A stretch of DNA of 17,343 nt from Chloroflexota bacterium (GCA_021796315.1 JAJYOH010000056.1:1-17343), one strand, 5' to 3'. Shown: positions 6,986 to 13,820, counted from the stretch's first letter. The notes: a model not told the origin generated them from the letters alone. Program-made: numbers and translations.

Positions 6986-7114
6986 GCCCAACACAGCGTG
7001 CAGCCGACAAGTGGGATGCGCCGCGTTTTTTGGCAGTTTTCAACGCCTCGGCGGAATCCCGCTCCCAAGCCTTATCTCGTCCCGCCCACCAGCGGGTACC
7101 GCCAACCGTTGGCT
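6986..7114 (+). other. attC-like recombination site 1 (129 bp)
   Basis: It begins with GCCCAAC (RYYYAAC form, 6986-6992) and ends with GTTGGCT (7108-7114). Inside, GGGAT (7013-7017) pairs with ATCCC (7056-7060), CGCCG (7019-7023) with CGGCG (7049-7053) and CGTT (7024-7027) with AACG (7042-7045), giving the long imperfect arm typical of large attC sites. CCCGC-N6-GCGGG forms a side hairpin near the right end. Its left half resembles site 2: both share CCAACACAGCGTGC and, a little further, GTGGGAT. The last heptamer departs from GTTRRRY at its sixth base. Confidence 0.78.
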
Positions 7115-7152
7115 TGCCCCTCGCATAATATAGGTAAGGAAAATCAAAGCTC

Positions 7153-8217
7153 ATGAATCGAAGTCACATTTCATCCATCATTCAAGCCTTAATTGCCGCT
7201 CTATTATTTGGGGCAAGCGCACCTTTAGCAAAATTACTTTTAGGTGAAGTAGAACCGATTCCACTTGCCGCTTTTTTATATTTGGGTAGCGGCATTGGTT
7301 TATTGGGCGTACAACTTTTCCAACGCATTAATAAGCAAGGGTTAAATAGTGAAGCGCAAATTAAGAAGCCTGATTATTTATGGTTGGCGGGAGCAATTAT
7401 TGCTGGCGGTATTGCCGCTCCAATTACTTTGCTTTTCAGTTTGCAAAACACACCCGCCGCCACAGCATCATTACTCTTAAGTTTTGAAGGCGTGGCTACA
7501 ACTCTTATTGCATTTTTCGCTTTCAAAGAATCAATCAGTCGTCGTGCATGGTGGGCAATTGCGTTAATCACTCTTGCAAGCATCTTTCTTTCAGTAAATC
7601 TAAATGCAGAATGGGGTTTTTCTTTGGGTGCATTAGGCATTATTGCCGCATGTATCCTTTGGGGAATTGATAATAACTTTACTCGAAACATCTCTGCAAA
7701 AGACCCTATGACAATTGTCACTATCAAAGGCTTGGGAGCAGGAAGTTTTTCGTTAGGAATGGCGATGGTTTTAGGAAATAAACTCCCCGCTTGGGAAGTT
7801 GTTTTAGGCGCATTGGTATTAGGCAGCTTAAGTTATGGGGCAAGCATTGTATTATTCATTCATGCCATGCGTGGTATTGGGGCGGCCCGCACAAGTGCGT
7901 TGTTTAGTTCTGCACCGCTCGCAGGCATGATATTATCTTTTCTTGTATTTCGAGAATTTCCAAGTTGGATGTTTGTCATTGCCCTTCCGCTCATGGTTGC
8001 AGGAACGCTATTTTTAGTGAGTGAAGAACATGAACATGACCATGTTCACGAAATGACAATTCACGAACATGCACACATTCACGATGATGGACATCACGAC
8101 CACGAAGGCGTAAGTATTAAGAAACATTCGCACATTCATAAACACGATAAATTAGTTCACGCCCATCACCACATGCCCGATTTGCATCATCGGCATGTTC
8201 ATCCGACAGAGTCTTAA
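7153..8217 (+). CDS. EamA/DMT-family membrane transporter with a histidine-rich C-terminal tail (cassette 2)
   Basis: The 354-residue protein has the two-fold EamA layout of about ten transmembrane helices in residues 8-290, including the family-like segments ALLFGASAPLAKLLLGEV near the N-terminus, LQNTPAATASLLLSFEGVAT ending the first repeat and AARTSALFSSAPLAGMILS in the second. Residues 291-350 form a cytosolic or external tail with 23 histidines in HEHDHVH-, HEHAHIH- and HAHHH-type runs, which suggests binding of a transition metal (Zn, Ni or Co). Efflux or metal-regulated transport is an inference; the EamA family itself exports many metabolites. The ATG at 7153 has AAGGA 12 bases upstream, which is far. 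The gene is AT-rich and fills cassette 2 between the two attC-like sites. Confidence 0.88.
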   Translation: MNRSHISSIIQALIAALLFGASAPLAKLLLGEVEPIPLAAFLYLGSGIGLLGVQLFQRINKQGLNSEAQIKKPDYLWLAGAIIAGGIAAPITLLFSLQNTPAATASLLLSFEGVATTLIAFFAFKESISRRAWWAIALITLASIFLSVNLNAEWGFSLGALGIIAACILWGIDNNFTRNISAKDPMTIVTIKGLGAGSFSLGMAMVLGNKLPAWEVVLGALVLGSLSYGASIVLFIHAMRGIGAARTSALFSSAPLAGMILSFLVFREFPSWMFVIALPLMVAGTLFLVSEEHEHDHVHEMTIHEHAHIHDDGHHDHEGVSIKKHSHIHKHDKLVHAHHHMPDLHHRHVHPTES

Positions 8218-8246
8218 AACCACAAGGTTCTGTATGGCAAAAGGCA

Positions 8247-8338
8247 AGCCAACACAGCGTGCGCCTGACGTGTGGGATTCTGCGTGGTTTTCAAACATTT
8301 TTCCCTGGACAGTCCGCCAGGACAGGCTGGCGTTGGGC
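8247..8338 (+). other. attC-like recombination site 2 (92 bp)
   Basis: It starts with AGCCAAC (8247-8253) and ends with the canonical GTTGGGC (8332-8338). AAC (8251-8253) can pair with GTT (8332-8334), and CAGC (8255-8258) with GCTG (8326-8329), giving the R- and L-type boxes separated by a small unpaired spacer. GGGA/TCCC and CCTGG/CCAGG pairs occur inside. The left half matches site 1. The first heptamer AGCCAAC deviates from RYYYAAC, but exactly complements GTTGGCT at the start of the same cassette. Confidence 0.78.
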
Positions 8339-8393
8339 GGCTTCGCGCAACCAAAAAAACTGAAGCGGGTTGTCATATTGCGGAGAAAAAAAT

Positions 8394-8948
8394 ATGACGG
8401 ACATTGAAGTGTTGATAGATTTCCTAGATGATTTGGAACGAGATGTACGCCGAGAAATTGAAACTCTCTCATACGATGATTTAGTGTGGCAACCAGCCCC
8501 AAAGTCCAACAACATTGGCGTAACTGTTTGGCATTTTAGCCGCTGGCTGGATTTACTCACTGTTCGCGCACTTCAAAACCGTCCTGCCGAAGAAGAGCAA
8601 TGGCATACATGCGGGTGGGCAGGCCAAACAGGGTATGACCCTCGTGGCATTGGCTCTCACGGGTTTGGCGCAATCACAGGCTATTCTTGGGAAGAAGTGC
8701 AAAAAGTTCCTAATTTATCTGCCCAAGATTTGTTGAAATATTTTATACAAGTAAAGAATGCATTATGTCAACATCTGCGAGAAATGCCTGCGGAACATTT
8801 GCATCAACTTGCGCTAGGGTTGGGAGGCAGGCGCACCGCATATGAATGGATAAAACCCGTTTTGAAAGGTTGTATCTGGCATATTGGCGAAATTCAAGCC
8901 ATAAAAGCAATGAAGGCACAAGTGATTCCATCTGCCTCTGTTAAATAG
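8394..8948 (+). CDS. DinB-superfamily protein (cassette 3)
   Basis: The 184-residue protein fits the DinB four-helix bundle family: an N-terminal helix (about 3-24), the WHFSRWLDLL helix with H47, a middle helix (about 111-130) and the final GCIWHIGEIQAIKA helix with H163 and E166. H47 and H163 are the expected metal ligands; a third is not obvious. Relatives include thiol-dependent transferases and damage-inducible proteins of unknown activity. The ATG at 8394 is selected because GGAGA lies seven bases upstream; an in-frame TTG at 8370 lacks such a signal. The gene starts about 60 bp inside cassette 3. Its stop is only 4 bp before the remnant of the third recombination site. The base composition is AT-rich like cassettes 1 and 2. 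Confidence 0.85.
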   Translation: MTDIEVLIDFLDDLERDVRREIETLSYDDLVWQPAPKSNNIGVTVWHFSRWLDLLTVRALQNRPAEEEQWHTCGWAGQTGYDPRGIGSHGFGAITGYSWEEVQKVPNLSAQDLLKYFIQVKNALCQHLREMPAEHLHQLALGLGGRRTAYEWIKPVLKGCIWHIGEIQAIKAMKAQVIPSASVK

Positions 8949-8952
8949 AAGC

Positions 8953-8962
8953 GCCGCCCACC
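8953..8962 (+). other. Degenerate left end of a third attC-like site
   Basis: GCCGCCCACC is the inverse complement of the beginning of cassette 3 (GTTGGGCGGC, 8332-8341) except for one base (C for A next to the crossover triplet). The remainder of an attC body and a right-hand GTTRRRY cannot be found in the following 30 bases, so the site looks eroded or truncated. Confidence 0.5.
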
Positions 8963-9002
8963 GATAACAGCAGTGTCAAGAGTAAGGGACAACTAAATCC
9001 CC

Positions 9003-9105
9003 AGTTTCGTAGTTTTGATTCCTGGCTTCGTAGCTTAGTTCCCCCGCCCCGTAGTTTGATTCCCCGTTGGGGAATTTAGTCCCCCGCTTGGTAGTTTAGA
9101 TTTCC
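9003..9105. repeat. Degenerate 21-bp tandem repeat, about five units
   Basis: Units begin near 9003, 9024, 9045, 9066 (19 bp) and 9085 and follow the consensus CGCTTCGTAGTTTGATTCCCC, written here as CGCTTCGTAG plus TTTGATTCCCC. The core CGTAGTTT/CTTA...TTCCCC recurs. A partial unit ending AACTAAATCCCC lies just before, from about 8990. The fourth unit forms a hairpin with the third: ATTCCCC-GTT-GGGGAAT (9059-9075). The last unit overlaps the final codons of the glycosyltransferase. No T-tract makes the hairpin a classical terminator. Confidence 0.7.
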
Positions 9106-10343
9106 TTCACTCCCACCAAACCCTCATACACGTCCACGATCTGCCTTGCTATCTTTTCCCAATCATACGAGCAGGCATAATCCGCCGCGCGCCGTCCCAT
9201 CGACTCGCGCAACTCATGATCGCCGAGCAAAAGCGAAAGCTTCTCGCATAATTTATCCGGCTCACCGTCCGGGACCGTGAAGCCGGTCTCGCCATCCTGC
9301 ACGAGAAAACCCAAGCCGCCGACTTCCGAGGCGATCACAGGCGTGCCGCAAGCCATGGCTTCGAGCGCCACCATGCCGAACGATTCATACAGCGACGGCA
9401 TCACCAACACTTCGGCAGCGGAATAATAATATGGCAGGGTATCCTGTCCGCGCTTTCCAAGAAACACAACCATCTGACCCAGACAAAGCTCGTCGCATAA
9501 TTTCTGCAAGCGCGCCATTTCGATGGACATCTCACGCGGATCGGCGGTCGGTTCGCCGCCGATGATCGCCAGATGCACGGGCCGATGCACATCTTTGACC
9601 TTGAGACATGACATCGCTCGAATCAAAGTGTCCACGCCTTTGAGCGCTTCGATGCGCCCCACGAACAACACCATGCGATCTTCGGATTTTAGACCGATCA
9701 CCTGTTTGGCTTCATCGGCGGGAATCGGATAAAAGTGGCTGGTGTCCACGCCGGGCGGGATGATAACTAATTTACTGTTACTCGCTTTGTAGAGAAACCG
9801 AAGCTGGCTGTGTTCGGCCAGTGTCGCAACGATGATGCGATCAGCGATTGACAGGACTCGCTTTTCGCCAAGAATCCGCTCCGGGGTCTCGCGCTCGGCC
9901 TCGGTCCGCGCGATGCGGTTCTTCATCTCACCCAAAGTGTGGAACATGTGCACCACCGGCACGTCCCAGGCCTGCTTCAATGATTCCGCCGCCAGTCCCG
10001 ACATCCAGTAATGGCTGTGGATGAGATCGTAGTGGATGCCTTTTTCTGCCGCAAAGGCTTTGACGCCTTCCACGAATTGCGGAATATACTCTGGCAGTTC
10101 ACGCTTCGGGGCCGGGACCTCAGGCCCTGCCGCCACGTGGACGACTCGGTTGCCATAACCCAGGTCGTGCAAAACGTGCGGCACGTGTTCATCCTGCGAA
10201 CGCGTGAATACATCCACATGGACACCCTGCCGGCCCAACTCACGCGTTAGATCGCGGACGTAAACATTCATCCCGCCGGTGTCTTTGCCGCCCAAAGTGG
10301 CTAACGGGCAGGTGTGATAGGAAAGCATTGCAATTCTTAACAT
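9096..10343 (-). CDS. GT4-family glycosyltransferase, MshA / sucrose-synthase-like
   Basis: The 415-residue protein has the GT-B fold of retaining glycosyltransferases. The N-terminal acceptor domain (about 1-195) contains the GGKDTGGMNVYVRDL motif at 18-32, typical of MshA and sucrose-phosphate-synthase relatives, and DLIHSHYWMSG. The C-terminal donor domain (about 196-415) contains PPGVD (196-200), LFVGRIEALKG (226-236) and the nucleotide-sugar signature with the E-x7-E pair E320 and E328 in ESFGMVALEA, followed by MACGTPVIASEVGG. The sugar donor and acceptor cannot be decided; D-inositol-3-phosphate glycosyltransferase and sucrose-related enzymes are the closest well-known types. The start ATG 10343-10341 has only a weak AGG upstream. 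The gene stands alone on its strand, back to back with tRNA-Thr. Confidence 0.9.
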   Translation of the reverse strand: MLRIAMLSYHTCPLATLGGKDTGGMNVYVRDLTRELGRQGVHVDVFTRSQDEHVPHVLHDLGYGNRVVHVAAGPEVPAPKRELPEYIPQFVEGVKAFAAEKGIHYDLIHSHYWMSGLAAESLKQAWDVPVVHMFHTLGEMKNRIARTEAERETPERILGEKRVLSIADRIIVATLAEHSQLRFLYKASNSKLVIIPPGVDTSHFYPIPADEAKQVIGLKSEDRMVLFVGRIEALKGVDTLIRAMSCLKVKDVHRPVHLAIIGGEPTADPREMSIEMARLQKLCDELCLGQMVVFLGKRGQDTLPYYYSAAEVLVMPSLYESFGMVALEAMACGTPVIASEVGGLGFLVQDGETGFTVPDGEPDKLCEKLSLLLGDHELRESMGRRAADYACSYDWEKIARQIVDVYEGLVGVKEI

Positions 10344-10356
10344 TGATACCTGATGA

Positions 10357-10385
10357 AATATTCAAGATTTGGCGGACACAATCAA
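10357..10385 (-). promoter_or_regulatory. Candidate promoter of the glycosyltransferase gene
   Basis: On the minus strand TTGATT (10385-10380) and AATATT (10362-10357) are separated by 17 bp and lie 14 nt upstream of the start codon. The -10 match is only four of six, so this is a weak call. Confidence 0.3.
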
Positions 10386-10421
10386 TTCGCCGTCTAACAG
10401 ACAACATGAACCAGCAAAAAC

Positions 10422-10450
10422 TTGCGGGATTAGTTGGAATACTTTATAAT
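10422..10450 (+). promoter_or_regulatory. Promoter of tRNA-Thr
   Basis: TTGCGG (10422-10427), a 17-bp spacer and a perfect TATAAT (10445-10450) lie 18 bp upstream of the mature tRNA 5' end, the expected arrangement for a short-leader tRNA transcript. Confidence 0.65.
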
Positions 10451-10468
10451 CCCCGCCGCCAATAAAAC

Positions 10469-10541
10469 GCCACCGTAGCTCAGCTGGTAGAGCAGACGAT
10501 TCGTAATCGTCAGGTCAAGGGTTCGAATCCCTTCGGTGGCT
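10469..10541 (+). tRNA. tRNA-Thr (anticodon CGT)
   Basis: A complete 73-nt cloverleaf is present. The acceptor stem is GCCACCG (10469-10475) with CGGTGGC (10534-10540), discriminator T10541. The D-arm contains AGCTCAGCTGGTAGAGC. The anticodon stem GACGA/TCGTC holds the loop TTCGTAA with anticodon CGT (10502-10504), reading ACG codons. The T-arm holds GGTTCGAATCC. The 3' CCA is not encoded (TCAA follows). It has its own promoter and terminator. Confidence 0.97.
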
Positions 10542-10549
10542 CAACATTA

Positions 10550-10584
10550 AACTTCCGAAGTCTCAGAGACTTCGGAAGTTTTTT
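10550..10584 (+). terminator. Rho-independent terminator of tRNA-Thr, probably bidirectional
   Basis: AACTTCCGAAGTCT (10550-10563) and AGACTTCGGAAGTT (10567-10580) make a perfect 14-bp stem with a 3-nt loop, followed by TTTT. On the minus strand it lies 8 nt beyond the stop of the downstream oxidoreductase gene and could end that transcript as well. Confidence 0.88.
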
Positions 10585-10587
10585 GCT

Positions 10588-12315
10588 TTATTCAATTCCG
10601 TCAAAAATATTATCGATCACATCTTCCGGCACATCGAACACGCTGTTGAGTGGCGGGAGCATTTCTTTTGTCATCCACTCGGGCAGGCGGTCATCTTTTT
10701 TAGTGAAGCCAGCGCGACGATTGAATTCGCGTTCCATCTTGATGGTCTGCTTGCCAAGTTCCTGCAAAATATTATCAGGCAGGTCAGTCCAGCCATAACG
10801 CGCCGCCAGCAAACGCTTCACTACTGCATCGGGTGTGGCCGCGTATCCAAAGCCGGCGAAGATGCAGGCGCCGATCGTGTCATAACCGGCCATGTTCAAC
10901 TGGGCAGTCAGCGAGGCATCTTTCTGCGCGTTCGGGTCGAGATGATTGACTTTGGCGCGGATGGTCAGACCCGCCGTATGGTCCGCGCCTTGAGGCGAGG
11001 ATGCGTAAGTCAGGCCGGTGCCTTTGATGGCGCGCGGTTCGTAGCCAGACATGGCCTGTCCCTTCACGGCGGGCACACGCTCGATGCCTAATTTTTTTCC
11101 AGTGGTGGTCGCGCCATCGCCGAGCATCCGTCCAAGCTCCGTGCCTTTGCGGATCTCGCCGAGCAATTCCAGCGCGCGCACGCCATCGCCCCACTCCATC
11201 AGTTTTGCGTCCGCCGCCACGCCGAGCGCCGCGCCGATCTCAATCGAGTCGAGTCCGAGATCATTGACTTCCCAATTCAAACGCGCAATCGCATCCAGCG
11301 ACGGGATGCCGAGATTGGTTCCCATCAAACTGATGGTCTCGTATTCGAGCGGCGAGACAATGATCTTGCCATCTTCTCCGCCAAAAACATTCGAGCACTT
11401 GATCGTGCAGCCCGCCATGCAGGCGTGCGACGGGTCGGACGGTTTGCCGCGCGTCAATGTAAATTCGCGCAACGTTTCTCCGCTGATGTCATCCACGTGT
11501 TCAAATGTGCCGCTCGAAAAATTGCGCGTGGGCAACGCGCCAAAATTATCGCACATGTGCGCAATGGCCGCCGTGCCATAATCACGATACGTGACGGACT
11601 GCGGATGTTCCATCACGGCTTTTGTATAATCCTTCTGTGCGACCTTGAACGCTTCAGGCTCGACGATGGGCGGCTTCTGTCCACCGGCATGGTCGAACAC
11701 GATGGCCTTTAATCCCTTCGAGCCCATCACCGCGCCGAGTCCGCCGCGAGCGGCAATGCGCGCCGGGACTTTATCTTTATCTATATTTTGAATCCCCGCA
11801 GCTTTCATTTTCATCTCGCCGCCGGGGCCGATCATTGCGATGGCGACCTTGTCGCCATATTTTTCGATCAGCTTTGGCGCGGTTTCATAAACGCCAAGTC
11901 CAGCCAGGTGGTCGGCTTTTTCCCATTTCGCGCCTGCCAGCGAAAGATGCAAAACCCAAAATCCAGAGTCGGACGTTTGGTCTTCAATGATCAGCGCGTG
12001 GATGCGCATGTGTGTCATGTGCAAACCGGTGCGTCCGCCCGCATTGGATTCCTTAATGCCACCCGTCAGCGGGGATTTTCCGCCAACTGAAATTCTATCG
12101 TTCGAGGAAAGCATGTGCCCCACCAACAGTCCCGGAGCAAAGATCAATTTATTCTGCGGCCCAAGCGGATCGCATTTCGGGTCCACTTCGTCGAGCAGGA
12201 TGCGCGCCAAAAGTCCGCGCCCGCCGAGGCGCTGCCAGGATTCGGGAACGGGTTCCATTTTCAGCGTTTGCTTGCGGACATCGACTCGCCAGACTTGAGA
12301 TTTATATTCAGCCAT
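10588..12315 (-). CDS. Aldehyde:ferredoxin oxidoreductase family protein (AOR-type, paralogue 1)
   Basis: The 575-residue protein belongs to the tungstopterin AOR family. These enzymes oxidise aldehydes to carboxylic acids, reduce ferredoxin, and act in the cytoplasm. The N-terminal domain has the pterin-binding GGRGLLARILLDEV (31-44) and the SSNDRISVGGKSPLTGG stretch (70-86). The [4Fe-4S] ligands should be C299, C303, C307 (CMAGCTIKC) and C484 (DTIGAC); EYET at 324-327 is conserved. The first two cysteines are three residues apart, not two as in paralogue 2 and the classical enzymes. It is somewhat shorter than usual (about 600-650). AGGAG lies seven bases before the start. It is the last gene of the cluster. 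The aldehyde is unknown; a semialdehyde made by the adjacent aminotransferases is a reasonable inference. Confidence 0.92.
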   Translation of the reverse strand: MAEYKSQVWRVDVRKQTLKMEPVPESWQRLGGRGLLARILLDEVDPKCDPLGPQNKLIFAPGLLVGHMLSSNDRISVGGKSPLTGGIKESNAGGRTGLHMTHMRIHALIIEDQTSDSGFWVLHLSLAGAKWEKADHLAGLGVYETAPKLIEKYGDKVAIAMIGPGGEMKMKAAGIQNIDKDKVPARIAARGGLGAVMGSKGLKAIVFDHAGGQKPPIVEPEAFKVAQKDYTKAVMEHPQSVTYRDYGTAAIAHMCDNFGALPTRNFSSGTFEHVDDISGETLREFTLTRGKPSDPSHACMAGCTIKCSNVFGGEDGKIIVSPLEYETISLMGTNLGIPSLDAIARLNWEVNDLGLDSIEIGAALGVAADAKLMEWGDGVRALELLGEIRKGTELGRMLGDGATTTGKKLGIERVPAVKGQAMSGYEPRAIKGTGLTYASSPQGADHTAGLTIRAKVNHLDPNAQKDASLTAQLNMAGYDTIGACIFAGFGYAATPDAVVKRLLAARYGWTDLPDNILQELGKQTIKMEREFNRRAGFTKKDDRLPEWMTKEMLPPLNSVFDVPEDVIDNIFDGIE

Positions 12316-12332
12316 TATTTACTCCTAGCTTT

Positions 12333-12379
12333 GGAATCCGGGAGCTTGCTCCTGGGATTTCCAACGGCAAGCCGTTGGA
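12333..12379. repeat. Double hairpin element between aminotransferase and oxidoreductase genes
   Basis: Two neighbouring inverted repeats fill most of the 72-bp gap. The first is GGAATCC...GGGATTTCC enclosing GGAGC-TT-GCTCC (about 12333-12359). The second is the perfect 9-bp stem TCCAACGGC-AA-GCCGTTGGA (12360-12379). No T-tract follows either on the minus strand. It resembles REP-type intergenic repeats and may protect or attenuate the operon mRNA. Confidence 0.6.
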
Positions 12380-12387
12380 CTCCATAA

Positions 12388-13746
12388 TTATTTAAACAAC
12401 GAAACAACCGCCTCTCGAAATACCTTCGTGTGATAATCCACATCGGCTTGAGTTGTCTCGGGTGAGATCAATGCCATGTTGTGGAAGGGCGTCATCAGGA
12501 TACCGCGATTGAGGGCATACAAGTGCATGTAGCGGTCAAGTTCGGCATCGATGGCGGCATGCGCCTCCCCGCCATTTTTCGGCGGCGTGGGGCGGAACCA
12601 ATATTCAGAGCGGTTGCCAAGTTGTTTGACGATCCATGGCAAATTAAATTCTTTGATGACAACTTCAACACCTGCCGTAAATTGCTCCTGAAGTTTTGTG
12701 GCTTTGGAATAAAACTCATCCGTCAAAACATTTTGAAGCGTAGCTTTCATGGCAGCAATCGAAAGAGCATTGCCCGCCAACGTCCCGCCGATGCCGCCGA
12801 CATCCGCATCATCAAGATTCAATTTAGCAGCAAAGGCTTGCGACACTTCTTCGGTAAAACCATAGATGGCGGCGGGCACGCCTCCAGCCAGCGGTTTGCC
12901 GAGGGTCAGGAAGTCCGGCTGAAGTCCGAATGAAGCGGTGTATCCACCCGGACCAGCGCAGATGGTATGCGTCTCATCGATGATGAGCAGAGTGCCTGTG
13001 TGTCGCGTGATCTCGCGCAGTTTGTTATGAAAACCCACATCGGGATGGATGATGCCGATATTCGTCATCACGGGTTCAGCCAAAACGGCGGCCACATCGC
13101 CCGCAGCCAGCGCCGTTTCGAGCGCGGCTACATCGTTGAACTCGATGACCTTGGTGGTGTAGATCGGATCGATCTGCGGCCCCATGTTATTGGCGCGAGA
13201 CATGGGCGTGCCTTCTTCATCAAGTGTGATGAAGGTTTCATCGACGGTGCCATGATAGCAATAATTGAAGACCAGAATCTTCGGGCGGCCCGTGATCATG
13301 CGCGCCATGCGCAAAGCAAAACGATTCGCATCGGTGGCAGTGAGGGCGAACTGCCAGTATGGAAGTTTGAAGCGGCGCTGCAATTCTTCGCCGACCCAAA
13401 TGACGTCTTCGTACGGCAACATCAGGGTGATGCCTTTTTGAATCTGTTCGTTGATGGCCTTGACGGTTGCATCCGGCGCGTGGCCGGTCATTGCGCCGGT
13501 ATCACCGAGACAAAAATCAATGTAATCGTTGCCGTCCACATCCGTGAAGTGAGCGCCTTTTGCTGATTTGACAAAAACAGGAAACGATCCCGCCCAGCGG
13601 ATCATCCACAACATCGGCACGCCGCCATGCAATGATTTGCGGGCGCGCTGGTAGAGCTCGTAGGATTTGGGATGGTTTTTGCGGAAGAGTTGTTCTTCGG
13701 TCTTGAGAAGTTGTTCGAGTTTGTCGCGGTCGAGGGATTGGGTCAT
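12388..13746 (-). CDS. Class III (PLP) aminotransferase, glutamate-1-semialdehyde-aminomutase-like
   Basis: The 452-residue protein has the fold-type I aminotransferase signature of class III: LLIIDETHT with D257, and LTLGKPLAGGVPAAIYG with the Schiff-base lysine K284. The N-terminal region (GAHFTDVDGNDYIDFCLGD, 64-82) is like glutamate-1-semialdehyde aminomutase and its many relatives. The phosphate-binding segment reads TATDANRFALRMAR (136-149), where most class III enzymes have SGTEA/SGAEA. It is therefore a divergent member and not a housekeeping HemL by this evidence; hemL would also normally sit elsewhere. It could transaminate an amine or beta/omega-amino acid to an aldehyde for the neighbouring oxidoreductases (inference). 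No Shine-Dalgarno is seen; a four-codon frame (ATG at 13758) ends on TGA overlapping this start. Confidence 0.87.
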   Translation of the reverse strand: MTQSLDRDKLEQLLKTEEQLFRKNHPKSYELYQRARKSLHGGVPMLWMIRWAGSFPVFVKSAKGAHFTDVDGNDYIDFCLGDTGAMTGHAPDATVKAINEQIQKGITLMLPYEDVIWVGEELQRRFKLPYWQFALTATDANRFALRMARMITGRPKILVFNYCYHGTVDETFITLDEEGTPMSRANNMGPQIDPIYTTKVIEFNDVAALETALAAGDVAAVLAEPVMTNIGIIHPDVGFHNKLREITRHTGTLLIIDETHTICAGPGGYTASFGLQPDFLTLGKPLAGGVPAAIYGFTEEVSQAFAAKLNLDDADVGGIGGTLAGNALSIAAMKATLQNVLTDEFYSKATKLQEQFTAGVEVVIKEFNLPWIVKQLGNRSEYWFRPTPPKNGGEAHAAIDAELDRYMHLYALNRGILMTPFHNMALISPETTQADVDYHTKVFREAVVSLFK

Positions 13747-13773
13747 GATTTTTTCATGTTAGCAGGTTTTAAA

Positions 13774-13813
13774 GTTTGAAGGTTTGAACGTTGAAACTTT
13801 CCAACCTTCAAAC
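13774..13813. repeat. Hairpin element between the two aminotransferase genes
   Basis: GTTTGAAGGTT (13774-13784) and AACCTTCAAAC (13803-13813) are perfect 11-bp arms around an 18-nt loop. It begins 7 nt after the stop of the upstream gene (minus strand) and is followed by TTTAAAAC, so it may attenuate transcription. The sequence is of the TTGAA/TTCAA-rich type often seen as intergenic repeats. Confidence 0.6.
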
Positions 13814-13820
13814 AGATTAA

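Larger units (their letters stand above)
6469..8962 (+). mobile_element. Integron-type gene-cassette array (three cassettes, no integrase in view)
   Basis: Three plus-strand genes are each framed in the way integron cassettes are. Unit 1 begins G^TTGGGCTGTT (6468-6478) and its inverse complement AACAGCCCAAC (6982-6992) follows the lipoprotein gene. Unit 2 begins G^TTGGCTTGCC (7108-7118) and GGCAAGCCAAC (8243-8253) follows the carrier gene. Unit 3 begins G^TTGGGCGGC (8332-8341) and GCCGCCCACC (8953-8962, one mismatch) follows the DinB gene. The terminal sequences differ between units but match within each unit, as expected when a cassette closes into a circle. The spacers between units are related to each other and fold. 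The genes are AT-richer than both flanks. The family logic (RYYYAAC...GTTRRRY sites, promoterless single genes) is established knowledge; assignment to an integron is inference, strong here. Confidence 0.82.

Noticed and set aside
6962..8393. The spacer repeats considered as a CRISPR array or IS ends
   Set aside because: There are only two full copies of unequal length with genes between them, no regular short spacers, no transposase, and no target-site duplications; the cassette explanation fits better.
8394..10343. DinB protein and MshA-like glycosyltransferase considered as a mycothiol-type thiol pathway
   Set aside because: They lie on opposite strands, the DinB gene is in an acquired cassette-like unit, and no other thiol-synthesis gene is present.
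12388..13746. Housekeeping hemL (glutamate-1-semialdehyde aminomutase)
   Set aside because: The cofactor motif differs from the standard, and the gene sits between an omega-aminotransferase and an oxidoreductase, not among haem genes.
13746..13758. Four-codon upstream frame (ATG at 13758) overlapping the aminotransferase start
   Set aside because: Too short and without a ribosome site to call a leader peptide; could be chance.
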